Position numbers and translations under genes: made by a program | NCBI GenBank assembly: GCA_003221805.1 | Contig: QHUA01000138.1 | Coordinates: 1 to 39,835, forward strand | From: Gemmatimonadota bacterium | GTDB taxonomy: Bacteria; Gemmatimonadota; Gemmatimonadetes; Gemmatimonadales; Gemmatimonadaceae | Direction of reading: 5' to 3' | Length of the DNA: 39,835 bases | Notes under the pieces: generated by a model | Told to the model about the DNA's origin: nothing | Database searches by the model: none | The model's input: the letters and a program-made list of their open reading frames with translations, nothing else | Part shown: piece by piece, positions 30,042 through 39,835 of the stretch | Position numbering within the stretch: the first letter of the stretch is position 1 | How the letters are laid out: each line of letters starts with the position of its first letter

Positions 30042-31624
30042 CAGGGCGCGGCCTCACTCACCCGTGGCGCGCTGGTTCCAGCCTGAACACGATCCACCAG
30101 GAGCTGCGCCGAGGTTTCCATCCGACGCAATACCGGGGCGGGATAGATTCCGAGCCAGACTATGACCGCGATCAACGGGACGAGCATGGCGAGCTCGCGT
30201 CTGTTGAGATCCGGTATGTGTGTGTTCTCTGGCTTATCGAGCGGATTGAAGAGAATCCGCTGCAGGGCCCACAACAGATACACGGCGGCGAAGATCACAC
30301 CGGTTGTCGAGATCACCGCCAGGACGGGATAAGTGCGGAAAGCGCCGACAAGAACGAGAAATTCGCCAACGAAACCGTTGGTGCCGGGCAATCCAATACT
30401 GCTCAGCGAGACGAACGTAAGGACAGCCGCAAACATTGGCACCACGCGCGCGATTCCCCCGTATGCGTCGATCAGTCGCGAGTGTCGGCGCTCGTAAATG
30501 ATTCCGACGAGGAGGAACAGCGCACCCGTCGAGATGCCATGGTTGATCATCACCATCAACGCGCCCTGAACGCTTTGCAGAGTGAGCGCGAAAATGCCGA
30601 GCATCACGAAGCCGAGGTGGCTGACGGAGCTGTACGCCACCAGCTTCTTGAAGTCCGGCTGCACCATTGCCACTAGCGCGCCGTAGATGATTCCGATCAC
30701 CGCCAGCACCAGGATGATCATGCGGACCGTCGGGTTCAGCGCGGCGCCCGGGAAGAGCGGGAGCCCAAATCTCAGGAAGCCGAACGTCCCCATCTTCAGC
30801 ATGATGCCGGCGAGGATCACCGAGCCAGCCGTCGGCGCTTCGACGTGTGCGTCAGGAAGCCATGTGTGGAACGGGAACATCGGCACCTTCACCGCGAAGG
30901 CGAGGAAGAATGCCGAGAAGAGCCAGAGAGCGGTGCGCTGCGGAACGGCTGTGTTCGCGGCGAGAAGGTGATCGTAGCTGAAGTCGGGAACTCCGCCCGC
31001 ACCCCTCAGGTGCAACCCGAGGTAGATGATCGCCACCAGCATCAGCAACGAAGGAAGGAACGTATAGAGGAAGAACTTGATGCTGGCGTAGATGCGGCGT
31101 TCCCCGCCCCAGATGCCGATTATGAAGTACATCGGCACCAGCATTACTTCCCACATCACGTAGAAAAGAAAGAGATCGCGCGCCAGAAACACGCCGATCA
31201 TGCCGCTGCTCAGTATCAGCAGCAACGCGTAATAGCTGCGCACCTTTGTGCGAATGTTCGTCCAGCTGCCGAGTGTCGAGAGCGGCATGATGAAAGTGGT
31301 GAGAAGCACCATCATCAGCGCGATGCCATCGATGCCAAGCGTGAAGCGCACACCCCAACTCGGTATCCAGGATATGTCGATCGATGCCTGCCAACCTCTG
31401 TCGGCCGGGTTGTACGACCACCACAATCCGAGCGAGACGATGAACTCGAGAACAAAGAACCAGAACGCAACCTGTCGGGCCGCTGGGCTCTCGACGCCCG
31501 CTGTTCCGTCGGCCGGTTCGCGCGCGGGCAGCAGCAGGACCACGATTGCGCCAACGAGAGGAATCACCAGCAGCGCGGGCAGCACCCAGCCGTTGTATCC
31601 GATCGAATCGAGGAAGCTTGCCAT
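30041..31624 (-). CDS. nuoM: NADH-quinone oxidoreductase subunit M
   Basis: LFYVMWEVMLVPMYFIIGIWGGERRIYASIKFFLYT, KVPMFPFHTWLPDAHVEAPTAGSVILAGIMLKMGTFGFLRF, FKKLVAYSSVSHLGFVMLG. Confidence 0.98.
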   Translation of the reverse strand: MASFLDSIGYNGWVLPALLVIPLVGAIVVLLLPAREPADGTAGVESPAARQVAFWFFVLEFIVSLGLWWSYNPADRGWQASIDISWIPSWGVRFTLGIDGIALMMVLLTTFIMPLSTLGSWTNIRTKVRSYYALLLILSSGMIGVFLARDLFLFYVMWEVMLVPMYFIIGIWGGERRIYASIKFFLYTFLPSLLMLVAIIYLGLHLRGAGGVPDFSYDHLLAANTAVPQRTALWLFSAFFLAFAVKVPMFPFHTWLPDAHVEAPTAGSVILAGIMLKMGTFGFLRFGLPLFPGAALNPTVRMIILVLAVIGIIYGALVAMVQPDFKKLVAYSSVSHLGFVMLGIFALTLQSVQGALMVMINHGISTGALFLLVGIIYERRHSRLIDAYGGIARVVPMFAAVLTFVSLSSIGLPGTNGFVGEFLVLVGAFRTYPVLAVISTTGVIFAAVYLLWALQRILFNPLDKPENTHIPDLNRRELAMLVPLIAVIVWLGIYPAPVLRRMETSAQLLVDRVQAGTSAPRVSEAAP

Positions 31625-31632
31625 TGATCAGA

Positions 31633-33855
31633 TCATCGAAGGGTGATTACGCCGAGGAGCAGAAGCACTCCAACGACGAGGCTCCACGCATATATGCCGG
31701 TATTGCCAGTCTGCAGGCGCGAACCGATCCAGCCGAAAGTACGGGCTAGCGCCGCGCTACCGTTGACGAACAGTCCGTCGATGACACCATTATCGACGAA
31801 CCGCCAAAGGAAGCTTCGCGACACGACATAAGTCGGCTCCACGACAGTTCGGTCGAGGGCCTCATCGACGTAGTACTTGTGCGCAACCACTCCCTCGAAG
31901 CCGGTCTCGGGAATCGCATCTTTGGCGCGCGGTACGTTGGCGGGCTTCAGGCGCGCGACGGCGACGATGATGCCAACGACGGCAATTATCACGGCAGCGC
32001 CGATGAGCGCTTCTTCGGTGGTGGGGGCCACCTCAGTAGCGCCGGCCGTGATGCGCGCAGTGGCGCTCCCGACAACAGGATCGAGAAAATGTCCGAACAG
32101 CTCGCCAGGTCCGAGCGGCACGATGTCGGTCACTACCTTGGGCAAGTTGAGCCAACCGCCGATAACGGTAAGAATCCCAAGGATCACCAGCGGCCCCGTC
32201 ATCACCCACGGCGCCTCGCCGAGATACTTCTCCTCCTCGGCTCCGGTGCGTGTCGGCCCGTGGAAGGTGTACAACATCATCCGCGTCATGTAAACGGCGG
32301 TGAGAAACGCGGCGGCCAGACCGATACCGTAGATGATGTAAAGAAGCGTCCCGCCGGGAATGCCAAGCCAAGTGGCGGTTGCCAGCGACGACCCGTGAGC
32401 TCGCGCGAACACCGAGCCGAGGATTTCGTCCTTCGAGAAGAATCCTGACAGCGGCGGAATACCCGAGATCGCCAGCGTGGCGATCCACATCAGTACGAAC
32501 GTGACTGGCAAGTAGCGGCGCAGGCCGCCCATGTTGCGCATGTCCTGCGCGTCGTCGGTACTGTGGGTCGCGTGATAGGCGTTGTGCATCGCCTGGATGA
32601 CGGAGCCCGACCCGAGGAACAGCAGCGCCTTGAAGAAAGCGTGAGTTACGAGGTGGAACATTCCGGAGACGTACGCGCCGACGCCGACGCCGACGAACAT
32701 GTACCCAAGCTGGGATATCGTCGAATACGCGAGGACTTTCTTGATGTCCCACTGCTTGAGACCGATCGTCGCGGCAAAGATCGCCGTGACCGCTCCCACG
32801 ACGGCCACCGTCAGCGATGCAACCGGCGAGAGCGAGAACAACGCCGCGCTGCGCGCGATCAGGTAAACGCCGGCAGTCACCATCGTCGCCGCATGGATCA
32901 AGGCCGAGACAGGGGTCGGGCCGGCCATCGCGTCAGGCAGCCAGATGTAGAGCGGGATCTGCGCGCTCTTGCCGGTGCAGCCGAGGAATATGAAGAGGCA
33001 GATCGTCGTCACCAGCGCACTACCGGCACCAAGATCGAGCGCCTTCGCGTTGACCCCGACGAAATCCAGAACGCCGATGTTGGCGAACAGCATGAACATC
33101 GCGACCAGGAATCCAAAGTCGCCGATGCGGTTCACGATGAAAGCCTTCAGGCCCGCGTCGGCGTTCTGCTTGTCGTTGAACCAGAATCCGATCAACAGAT
33201 AGGAACTGAGACCGACGCCTTCCCAGCCGACAAATAGCACCGGGTAGTTCGCGCCCAGCACCAGCACCAGCATGAAGAACACGAACAGATTCAGGTACGA
33301 GAAGTATCTCGGATAACCCGGATCGTCGCGCATGTAGCCGACGCTGAAGATGTGGATCAGCGCGCCGACTCCCGTCACTACGAGAACCATCACCATCGAC
33401 AGCTGATCGAGCTGGATGGCTGCATCGATTTGCAGGTCGCCGACCGGCATCCAGCTGAAATACCGCTGAATGAACGGCGCGTCCGGATGTGCCGAGACCA
33501 TCGTCTGCCAGATCGCTACCGCGAGGCCGAAGGCAATGATGAGGACTCCGGGGCCGACGATGCTGGTCAAGCCAGCCCAGCGATGCCGCTTCACCGCATG
33601 GTGGTCGTCACCCCCGGCACCAGATTCCTCACCGTGGGTAACGACCGACGCCTCGGCCGCTCCTTCAGAAGGCTCGTCGTGCGCCGTGGCGCTCGGATCG
33701 GCGGGACCCAAGTGCGCACTGCTGAGCGACAACAGTCCGTTGATCAGGAATCCGAGCAGCGGCAGCAATGGCAGCAGCCAGACCCACTCCGCAATCGTGC
33801 CCGAGAGGGGGTGTGTTTGCGCGCCCGCGGCGGCGACCGCCTGAAGGAGCATCAT
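31633..33855 (-). CDS. nuoL: NADH-quinone oxidoreductase subunit L
   Basis: [121 protein letters not shown]. Confidence 0.98.
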   Translation of the reverse strand: MMLLQAVAAAGAQTHPLSGTIAEWVWLLPLLPLLGFLINGLLSLSSAHLGPADPSATAHDEPSEGAAEASVVTHGEESGAGGDDHHAVKRHRWAGLTSIVGPGVLIIAFGLAVAIWQTMVSAHPDAPFIQRYFSWMPVGDLQIDAAIQLDQLSMVMVLVVTGVGALIHIFSVGYMRDDPGYPRYFSYLNLFVFFMLVLVLGANYPVLFVGWEGVGLSSYLLIGFWFNDKQNADAGLKAFIVNRIGDFGFLVAMFMLFANIGVLDFVGVNAKALDLGAGSALVTTICLFIFLGCTGKSAQIPLYIWLPDAMAGPTPVSALIHAATMVTAGVYLIARSAALFSLSPVASLTVAVVGAVTAIFAATIGLKQWDIKKVLAYSTISQLGYMFVGVGVGAYVSGMFHLVTHAFFKALLFLGSGSVIQAMHNAYHATHSTDDAQDMRNMGGLRRYLPVTFVLMWIATLAISGIPPLSGFFSKDEILGSVFARAHGSSLATATWLGIPGGTLLYIIYGIGLAAAFLTAVYMTRMMLYTFHGPTRTGAEEEKYLGEAPWVMTGPLVILGILTVIGGWLNLPKVVTDIVPLGPGELFGHFLDPVVGSATARITAGATEVAPTTEEALIGAAVIIAVVGIIVAVARLKPANVPRAKDAIPETGFEGVVAHKYYVDEALDRTVVEPTYVVSRSFLWRFVDNGVIDGLFVNGSAALARTFGWIGSRLQTGNTGIYAWSLVVGVLLLLGVITLR

Positions 33856-34160
33856 CCTTTGAGCAGGTTGATATCCTGGAGATTGATCGTCTGCCGGTGG
33901 CGGAAGATCGCAATGATGATTGCAAGGCCGACGGCGGCTTCAGCGGCGGAGACAGTCATGACGAACACGACGAAGACCTGCCCTGCCGTTCCGTAAAACC
34001 TGGAGAAGGCGACGAACGTCAAGTTGACCGCCGTCAGCATTAGCTCGACGCACATGAAGATGATGATGGCGTTGCGATGCACCAGGACGCCGATCACGCC
34101 AATGATGAAGAGCGCCGCGGTGAGGGCGAGGGACTCAGCGAGCACGGACGGTTCTCCCAC
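33852..34160 (-). CDS. nuoK: NADH-quinone oxidoreductase subunit K
   Basis: [60 protein letters not shown]. Start uncertain. Confidence 0.96.
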   Translation of the reverse strand: MGEPSVLAESLALTAALFIIGVIGVLVHRNAIIIFMCVELMLTAVNLTFVAFSRFYGTAGQVFVVFVMTVSAAEAAVGLAIIIAIFRHRQTINLQDINLLKG

Positions 34161-34686
34161 GACCCAGTATCACGGCGCCGGCTATCGCGACGAGCAGCAG
34201 CACGCTCGTCAGCTCGAAGGCGAGCAGATAGTCCCTGAAGAGCGGCGCCGCCACCATACCGACCGCGTTCAGCTTCTCCAGCTGCTGTTCGTTGAAGTCG
34301 CGCGGAACGATGAGCTGTTGCGGCAACTTCGCGCGGATGATGATCATGATCTCGCTGAGCAGACCCAGTCCAACCAGTCCCGCCGCCAGACGCCAGCCGA
34401 GACCGCGCGCGTCCGCCAGCGCGGAAGGGTGGCCGAGATTGAGCAGCATCACCACGAACAGAAACACCACCATGATCGCGCCGGCGTACACGAGCACCTG
34501 CATCACGCCGATGAATTGCGCGTCGAGCATCACGTAGAGCGCCGCCAGGCTGAACATGGTGTTGACGAGCCAAAGAGCGGCCGCCACCGGGCTCTTGCGT
34601 GTTACGAAGACCACCGCCGACGCCAGAGCGATGACTCCGAAGAGATAGAAATGAAAGACGTAAAAGAGCGGGTAGTGCGGCTCCAT
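34135..34686 (-). CDS. nuoJ: NADH-quinone oxidoreductase subunit J
   Basis: [70 protein letters not shown]. Start at the Met overlapping the nuoI stop (TGATG). Confidence 0.95.
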   Translation of the reverse strand: MEPHYPLFYVFHFYLFGVIALASAVVFVTRKSPVAAALWLVNTMFSLAALYVMLDAQFIGVMQVLVYAGAIMVVFLFVVMLLNLGHPSALADARGLGWRLAAGLVGLGLLSEIMIIIRAKLPQQLIVPRDFNEQQLEKLNAVGMVAAPLFRDYLLAFELTSVLLLVAIAGAVILGRGRTVRAR

Positions 34687-35186
34687 CACTGGCCTTTCGG
34701 ATCCTCGGGATCCCACATCTCGCACACCGGATGCGTCTGATCCATCAGTCGCTGCAGATCGTAGACGAATCCGTCGCGACTGTACTCGGAGTTCTCGTAG
34801 TGCCGTCCAACGTGGATCGCTTCCTCAGGACAGACTTCCTGACAGTACCCGCAGAAGATGCAGCGGAACTCGTCGATCTCGAACACGAGCGGATAGCGAT
34901 TCCCTTCCTCGTCCTCGCCCGGCACCAGCTTGATGCAGTTCGCCGGACAGACGGTTGGACAGAGACCGCACGCCACGCATCTCGCCTTCCCCGTCTCCGT
35001 CGTCAGCATGCGATGCGTGCCGCGCCAGCGGGGCGAGATCGGCGATTTTTCTTCGGGGTACTGCGTGGTCACCCTGCCGTTGACGTCGAAGAGATGCTTG
35101 ACCGTCAGCCCCATTCCACGAAGCGTCGCGCGGATGTAACTGACATCCTCGACCGGCCGCTCCACCACTTTCACCTTGATTGCCAT
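34686..35186 (-). CDS. nuoI: NADH-quinone oxidoreductase subunit I (2x[4Fe-4S])
   Basis: CVACGLCPTVCPANCI and CIFCGYCQEVCPEEAI ferredoxin motifs. Confidence 0.97.
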   Translation of the reverse strand: MAIKVKVVERPVEDVSYIRATLRGMGLTVKHLFDVNGRVTTQYPEEKSPISPRWRGTHRMLTTETGKARCVACGLCPTVCPANCIKLVPGEDEEGNRYPLVFEIDEFRCIFCGYCQEVCPEEAIHVGRHYENSEYSRDGFVYDLQRLMDQTHPVCEMWDPEDPKGQ

Positions 35187-36481
35187 TATCCTGCCACCTC
35201 AGAGGCTGCGCGTCGCCGTCGATCGAGCCGGCGCAATTTCTCGATTTCCCTCGGCTGCATCCTGCCGTAGGCAGGACTGATGATGCGCCCGCGATCGAGT
35301 ATCGCGAAGAGGATGATGATCAGCGCGACGTTGATACTACCGAGAATGGCGCAATACATGATGCCGTGCTCGGCCGCGTCGATTCCGGCGGCGCTCAGCC
35401 CCAGCATCACGGCCGCGATCAGCACGATGTAGACGAGGATGGTGGGAAGCAGAACTTTCCAGCCGAGCGACATCAGCTGGTCATAGCGGAAGCGAGGCAA
35501 CGTCCAGCGAACCCACATGAAAAGGAACAGGAAGAACAGGATCTTCGCCAGGAAAATCCCGATCGACAGCAGCGACAGCCAACCGCTGTACGGCCCGATG
35601 TTGTCGTGTGCAGTGAACGGAACATCCCAGCCGCCGAAGAACAGCGTTGCCATCAGGGCGCTGGCCGTCACCATGCTCGCGTATTCAGCGATGAAGAAGA
35701 GCGAGAACTTCATCGCGCTGTACTCCGTATGGTATCCGGCGATGAGCTCCGATTCCGCCTCGGGAAGGTCGAATGGCAAACGATTCGTCTCAGCGAACGC
35801 CGCGACGATGAAGACAAAGAACGCGACAGTCAGGTTGACGACATTCCACCCGCCCCATGCCTGCTGATTGATGATCGAGTTGAGGGTGACGTTCCCCGCC
35901 AGGAGGAGAACAGGAATCGTGGACATTCCCATCGAGATCTCGTAAGAGACCATCTGCGCGCTCGAGCGGAGCCCGCCGAGCAGCGCGTATTTGTTGTTCG
36001 ATGACCAGCCGGCGAGGACGATTCCGTAAACGCCCAGCGAAGTGACCGCCAGAATGAAGAGAAAGCCGACCGGAAGGTCGGCGACGACGAGATCGACCCT
36101 GCCCCATCGTGTAGCGATCGGCGCGCCAAAAGGAATCACACACCACGCGGTTAGTGCTGGCAGAAACGACAGTACCGGCGCGAGAACAAAGAGCGGCTTG
36201 TTCACGCCTTCCGGCATCGTCTCCTCCTTCATGAAATTCTTGAGACCATCAGCGGCCGGCTGCAGCCAGCCTTTGCCGACGCGATTGGGACCGTGCCGAT
36301 CCTGAATCCACGCCGAGATCTTTCTCTCGGCGAGCGTCAACATCGCGACACCGACCATGTAGATGGTAAAGATGACCAGCATCTTCAGGACGGTGAACCA
36401 GAAGAAAGGTCCGCCAGTCACCGGAGTGTTGTTCGGATCTATTGCCTGTAGCAGCGCGGGAACGATGTGGACGCTCGTCAC
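35186..36481 (-). CDS. nuoH: NADH-quinone oxidoreductase subunit H
   Basis: AERKISAWIQDRHGPNRVGKGWLQPAADGLKNFMKE, ETNRLPFDLPEAESELIAGYHTEYSAMKFSLFFIAEYA, VRWTLPRFRYDQLMSLGWKVLLP. Confidence 0.98.
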   Translation of the reverse strand: MTSVHIVPALLQAIDPNNTPVTGGPFFWFTVLKMLVIFTIYMVGVAMLTLAERKISAWIQDRHGPNRVGKGWLQPAADGLKNFMKEETMPEGVNKPLFVLAPVLSFLPALTAWCVIPFGAPIATRWGRVDLVVADLPVGFLFILAVTSLGVYGIVLAGWSSNNKYALLGGLRSSAQMVSYEISMGMSTIPVLLLAGNVTLNSIINQQAWGGWNVVNLTVAFFVFIVAAFAETNRLPFDLPEAESELIAGYHTEYSAMKFSLFFIAEYASMVTASALMATLFFGGWDVPFTAHDNIGPYSGWLSLLSIGIFLAKILFFLFLFMWVRWTLPRFRYDQLMSLGWKVLLPTILVYIVLIAAVMLGLSAAGIDAAEHGIMYCAILGSINVALIIILFAILDRGRIISPAYGRMQPREIEKLRRLDRRRRAASEVAG

Positions 36482-38064
36482 GCGGCGCCCACTGCTATCG
36501 GTGTCGACGGCCCGGTCTGCGGCGCGTCGACTACTGGCAGTCCCTTGAAGCCGATTGACTCATAGCTGAGTCCGGCAAAAGACTTGTGTAAGCTGGCGAG
36601 CTTGGTGAATACCTCGGACGGAAGGAAGAAACTGGACTGCTTTCCCATTGCGCCAAGCAGATCACCGAGCACCAGCCAGCTGGGCCTCGTTTCGCCGGGA
36701 GCCTGGCGCGCCTGCGTAAAGCGCTGAACGCGCCCACGGAGATTGGTGACCGTTCCTTCCTCTTCCGAGAAGTTGGCGATGGGGAGGACGACCGAAGCGC
36801 GCTCCAGTCCAAGGGGCATCACGGAGCTGATCACGACGACCTCGCTCGCTCGCGACACCTCTGACAGATCGACACCAGCGAGATCCTCGCCCGCGATCAG
36901 AAGGACGTCGCCTTGACCGAGTCCCGCAAGGAGATCTTTCGTTTTCTTGAAGCCGAGGGTTTCCGCACCGTGGACGTTAGCGGCGCGCTCTCTCCTCAGT
37001 GCGAGGTCTTCGACGCCAGCGAGCGGAGCCTCTTCACCCTCGGCGACTCTGAACGCGCCACTTCCACCCTGCATCAACTGGGTGAGAAGGAACAGCGACT
37101 CGTTCGAGAGCATTGGCGACGCGGCGACGAACACTTTCTTGCCGGTGAGAGCGCGGGCCGCGACAGAAATCGCCTTCTCCCAGCTTGTTGCAGCGAGCCC
37201 CGAGCTGCCGTTTCTCATCATCGGCTGCTCGACGCGCTCTTTCTCGTTCATCCAGCGATAATTCAGGCGACCCCAGTCGCACATGAAGAACGCGTTGACG
37301 TGCTCGTTGGCACGCGGCCGCATGCGCACGATCTGGTTCTCGCGCGTCTCCATGATCACGTTGCAGCCCTGAGTGCAATTGGGACAGATCGATGCAGTGC
37401 GATCGAGCTCCCAGGCGCGCGCCTTGTTCAGGAAATCTTTCGACAGCAGCGCACCTACTGGGCAGAGATCGATGACATTGGCAGCCCACGGATGCGTCAT
37501 GTCCCGACCTTCGAATTTTCCGATGACGGCGCGGTCGCCGCGCTCACTCACGTTGAGCGTCGGCTCGTGGGCGACGTCGTCCATGAACCGCACACATCGC
37601 GTGCAGAGAATGCAGCGGTTCGGCACGTACATGACGTCGCCGCCAAAGTCTTCAGCGGGATTGAAGCGCTTCGGCTCGCGATAGCGTGAATCGAGTCGAC
37701 CTTCCTGGTAGGTGTAGTCCTGCAGCTCACACTCGCCAGACTGATCGCAGATCGGACAGTCGAGTGGGTGGTTGATGAGCAGCATCTCGAGCACGCCTTT
37801 GCGGGCGTCGAGTGATTTCTCGGAGTGGACGTGGACTACCTGCCCCTCTGCAACGGTCGTCGCGCACGAGGGTGCCAGCTTGGGCGCCTTCTCGACCTCG
37901 ACCAGGCACATCCGACAAACACCGGCGATGGGCAGGCCCGGATGATAGCAGTAGTGTGGGATCAGAATTCCCACTGTCTTGGCCGCCTCGAGAATCATAG
38001 TCCCTTCAGCGACGCTGACCGGCCGGCCTTCGATCGTGAGGTTCACCATCTTCTGCTCGGCCAT
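36478..38064 (-). CDS. nuoG: NADH-quinone oxidoreductase subunit G (compact, with N7-type motif)
   Basis: [2Fe-2S] HYCYHPGLPIAGVCRMCLVEV, HPLDCPICDQSGECELQDYTY, CILCTRCVRF...DLCPVGAL, CPNCTQGC-N27-C. Confidence 0.95.
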   Translation of the reverse strand: MAEQKMVNLTIEGRPVSVAEGTMILEAAKTVGILIPHYCYHPGLPIAGVCRMCLVEVEKAPKLAPSCATTVAEGQVVHVHSEKSLDARKGVLEMLLINHPLDCPICDQSGECELQDYTYQEGRLDSRYREPKRFNPAEDFGGDVMYVPNRCILCTRCVRFMDDVAHEPTLNVSERGDRAVIGKFEGRDMTHPWAANVIDLCPVGALLSKDFLNKARAWELDRTASICPNCTQGCNVIMETRENQIVRMRPRANEHVNAFFMCDWGRLNYRWMNEKERVEQPMMRNGSSGLAATSWEKAISVAARALTGKKVFVAASPMLSNESLFLLTQLMQGGSGAFRVAEGEEAPLAGVEDLALRRERAANVHGAETLGFKKTKDLLAGLGQGDVLLIAGEDLAGVDLSEVSRASEVVVISSVMPLGLERASVVLPIANFSEEEGTVTNLRGRVQRFTQARQAPGETRPSWLVLGDLLGAMGKQSSFFLPSEVFTKLASLHKSFAGLSYESIGFKGLPVVDAPQTGPSTPIAVGAA

Positions 38065-39377
38065 TACGCCACCGCCGCCGTCACGGGGTGGAAGCGACGT
38101 CCCTGGATCAGGGCCTCGAACTCATTGCGGAATTTCTTGATCCCCGACACTACCGGCACTGCGCACGAATCACTCAGCACGCAGATGGTCTTGCCCGTCA
38201 TCTGCTCCGCTATGTCCAGCAGTGTGTCGAGGTCCTCCATGGTTCCTTCGCCGTCTCTGATGCGCTCGAGGATCTTGGTCGTCCAGGCGGTTCCCTCGCG
38301 GCACTGGGTGCACTGCGCACAGCTCTCGTGGGCGAAGAAGCGCGCGATGCGCGCGATCACCGTCACCATCGGCTGCGCATCGTCGATGACGATCACCCCG
38401 CCGGAGCCGAGCATAGAGCCCTGTGCGACGAAGCCTTCGTAATCCATGAGCGTCGCTTCGGCTTCTTCCATGTTCTGAATCGGAACCGACGCGCCGCCCG
38501 GAATGATCGCTTTGAATTTCCGACCGTGGAGCGGGCCGCCGCACAAGTCGAGAAGAAATTCCTTGAACGGAAAACCCATCACCACTTCGTAAGTGCCTGG
38601 ACGTTGCACGTTGCCGCACACCGAATAGAGCTTCGTGCCCGTGCTCTTCGGACTGGAGAGCGACATCTTCTTGTACCAATCAGCGCCATTGAGAAGAATG
38701 GGCGCGGCGGCAATAAGCGTCTCGACGTTGTTGATGGTGGTGGGCATCCCAAACACGCCCGACACAGCCGGAAATGGCGGTTTGATGCGCGGGTTGCCGC
38801 GACGTCCCTCGAGTGATTCCATCAACGCTGTTTCTTCGCCGCAGATGTAGGCGCCCGCACCCTTGTGCACGTGCACGTCGATCCGCTTGCCGCTGCCCAT
38901 GGCGTTCTTGCCGATGATACCGGCGGCGTAGGCTTCCTTGACCGCCTCTTCCATCCAATAGAGCGGCTCAGTGAATTCGCCGCGGATGTAGACGTAGGCG
39001 GTCTCCGCTCCAATGGCATAAGCACCGATCGCGCAGCCCTCGACCAGCGCATGCGGTGTCCAGCGCATTAGCTCTCGGTCCTTGAACGTCCCCGGCTCGG
39101 ATTCGTCGGCATTGCAGCACAGATAGTGCGGCTTGCCGTCGCCCGGCTTCATGAACGACCACTTCAAGCCGGTAGGAAAGCCCGCACCGCCGCGCCCCCG
39201 CAGACCCGATTCCTTGACGATGTTGACGATCTCCGCCGGCTGCATGTCGAGCGCCTTCTCGAGCGCCTTATATCCGCCGCGCTTTTTCCAGCCAGCGAGG
39301 GTGCGCGCTTCGGCATCTCCGAAGTATTTGGAGAGGACCGTCGTTTCTCTTGAGTGAGGCAGGTGGGGAAAACCCAT
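38064..39377 (-). CDS. nuoF: NADH-quinone oxidoreductase subunit F
   Basis: GLRGRGGAGFPTGLKWSFM, CNADESEPGTFKDRELM, GAGAYICGEETALMESLEGRRGNPRIKPPFPA, ESCAQCTQCREGTAW. Start at MGFPHLPHS (39377); the longer ORF overlaps nuoE. Confidence 0.97.
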   Translation of the reverse strand: MGFPHLPHSRETTVLSKYFGDAEARTLAGWKKRGGYKALEKALDMQPAEIVNIVKESGLRGRGGAGFPTGLKWSFMKPGDGKPHYLCCNADESEPGTFKDRELMRWTPHALVEGCAIGAYAIGAETAYVYIRGEFTEPLYWMEEAVKEAYAAGIIGKNAMGSGKRIDVHVHKGAGAYICGEETALMESLEGRRGNPRIKPPFPAVSGVFGMPTTINNVETLIAAAPILLNGADWYKKMSLSSPKSTGTKLYSVCGNVQRPGTYEVVMGFPFKEFLLDLCGGPLHGRKFKAIIPGGASVPIQNMEEAEATLMDYEGFVAQGSMLGSGGVIVIDDAQPMVTVIARIARFFAHESCAQCTQCREGTAWTTKILERIRDGEGTMEDLDTLLDIAEQMTGKTICVLSDSCAVPVVSGIKKFRNEFEALIQGRRFHPVTAAVA

Positions 39378-39835
39378 TATGCGAGTTCCGCCAGAAGTTC
39401 GGGGACTCTGTCGGGGGTTACCGACTCGATGAACTTTTCGTTGATCATCACCGGCGTGGCAAAGCCACACGCGCCGAGACACTCGACTTCGATGACCGTG
39501 AACTTGCCGTCCGGAGATGTCAGTCCGACCTCACCGGTGTTCGTGTGCCGAACAAATGCCTTGAGCACGTCCTCAGCGCCGCAGATTCCGCACGGCGACG
39601 TCGTGCACACCTGGATGAAATACTTTCCCACTGGGTGCTGGTGGTACATGGTGTAGAACGTCACCACTCCCTTCACGTACGCGGGCGTCAGATCGAGCAG
39701 ACCTGCGACCTCCACCATTCCTTCTTCGCTCACCCAGCCGCGCTCGCGTTGCACGATCCACAGCGCGGGTAAGAGCGCCGCCATCTTCACCGGATAGCGT
39801 TCGAGAAGCTCGTCCAGCTCCTTCTTTGCATCACC
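39377..39835 (-). CDS. nuoE: NADH-quinone oxidoreductase subunit E (5' end truncated by window edge)
   Basis: CTTSPC...ECLGAC [2Fe-2S] motif; frame stays open to the window edge reading GDAKKELDELLERYPVKMAALLPAL, so the called start at 39790 is probably internal. Confidence 0.95.
   Translation of the reverse strand, partial: GDAKKELDELLERYPVKMAALLPALWIVQRERGWVSEEGMVEVAGLLDLTPAYVKGVVTFYTMYHQHPVGKYFIQVCTTSPCGICGAEDVLKAFVRHTNTGEVGLTSPDGKFTVIEVECLGACGFATPVMINEKFIESVTPDRVPELLAELA

Noticed and set aside
29100-30086. Plus-strand ORF of 328 aa antisense to nuoN
   Set aside because: Charged, repetitive composition opposite a hydrophobic membrane protein; expected artefact.
39378-39482. N-terminal extension of the nuoF ORF
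   Set aside because: Overlaps nuoE [2Fe-2S] coding region; MGFPHLPHS at the nuoE stop is the natural start.

Overview
Window of about 39.8 kb, read as densely packed chromosomal core genes, all on the minus strand. Reading in transcription direction (high to low coordinates), the blocks are: (1) a complex I run nuoE(partial)-F-G-H-I-J-K-L-M-N; (2) a phosphohexomutase, a short UPF0182-like membrane protein, carbamate kinase (arcC), sucC-sucD and ndk; (3) a fatty-acid/phospholipid cluster: DUF177/YceD, rpmF, plsX, fabH, fabD, fabG, acpP, fabF; (4) futalosine menaquinone genes mqnE-mqnA-mqnC, then ispF, dedA, xerD-like, pabA/trpG and an Omp85-like outer-membrane barrel; (5) a Kdo/LPS-transport cluster kdsB-pyrG-kdsA-kdsD-lptC-lptA-like-lptB, followed by rpoN. 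The gene set (Kdo, Lpt, futalosine menaquinone, 14-subunit-type complex I, high GC) suggests a diderm such as Gemmatimonadota; that is inference only. I saw no tRNA, rRNA, CRISPR array or mobile element. I do not see a clear undescribed defence-type or mobile system. The observations most worth checking are: LptB with an unexplained ~155-aa N-terminal domain; a CX5CX2C cluster motif in MqnE; a hairpin overlapping the probable ribosome-binding site of the yceD-rpmF-fab cluster; a 43-bp tandem duplication carrying the fabG stop codon; a POTRA-less Omp85-like barrel beside the Kdo/Lpt genes; a compact UPF0182 protein translationally coupled to an orphan carbamate kinase; and a compact NuoG that keeps the N7 cluster motif.
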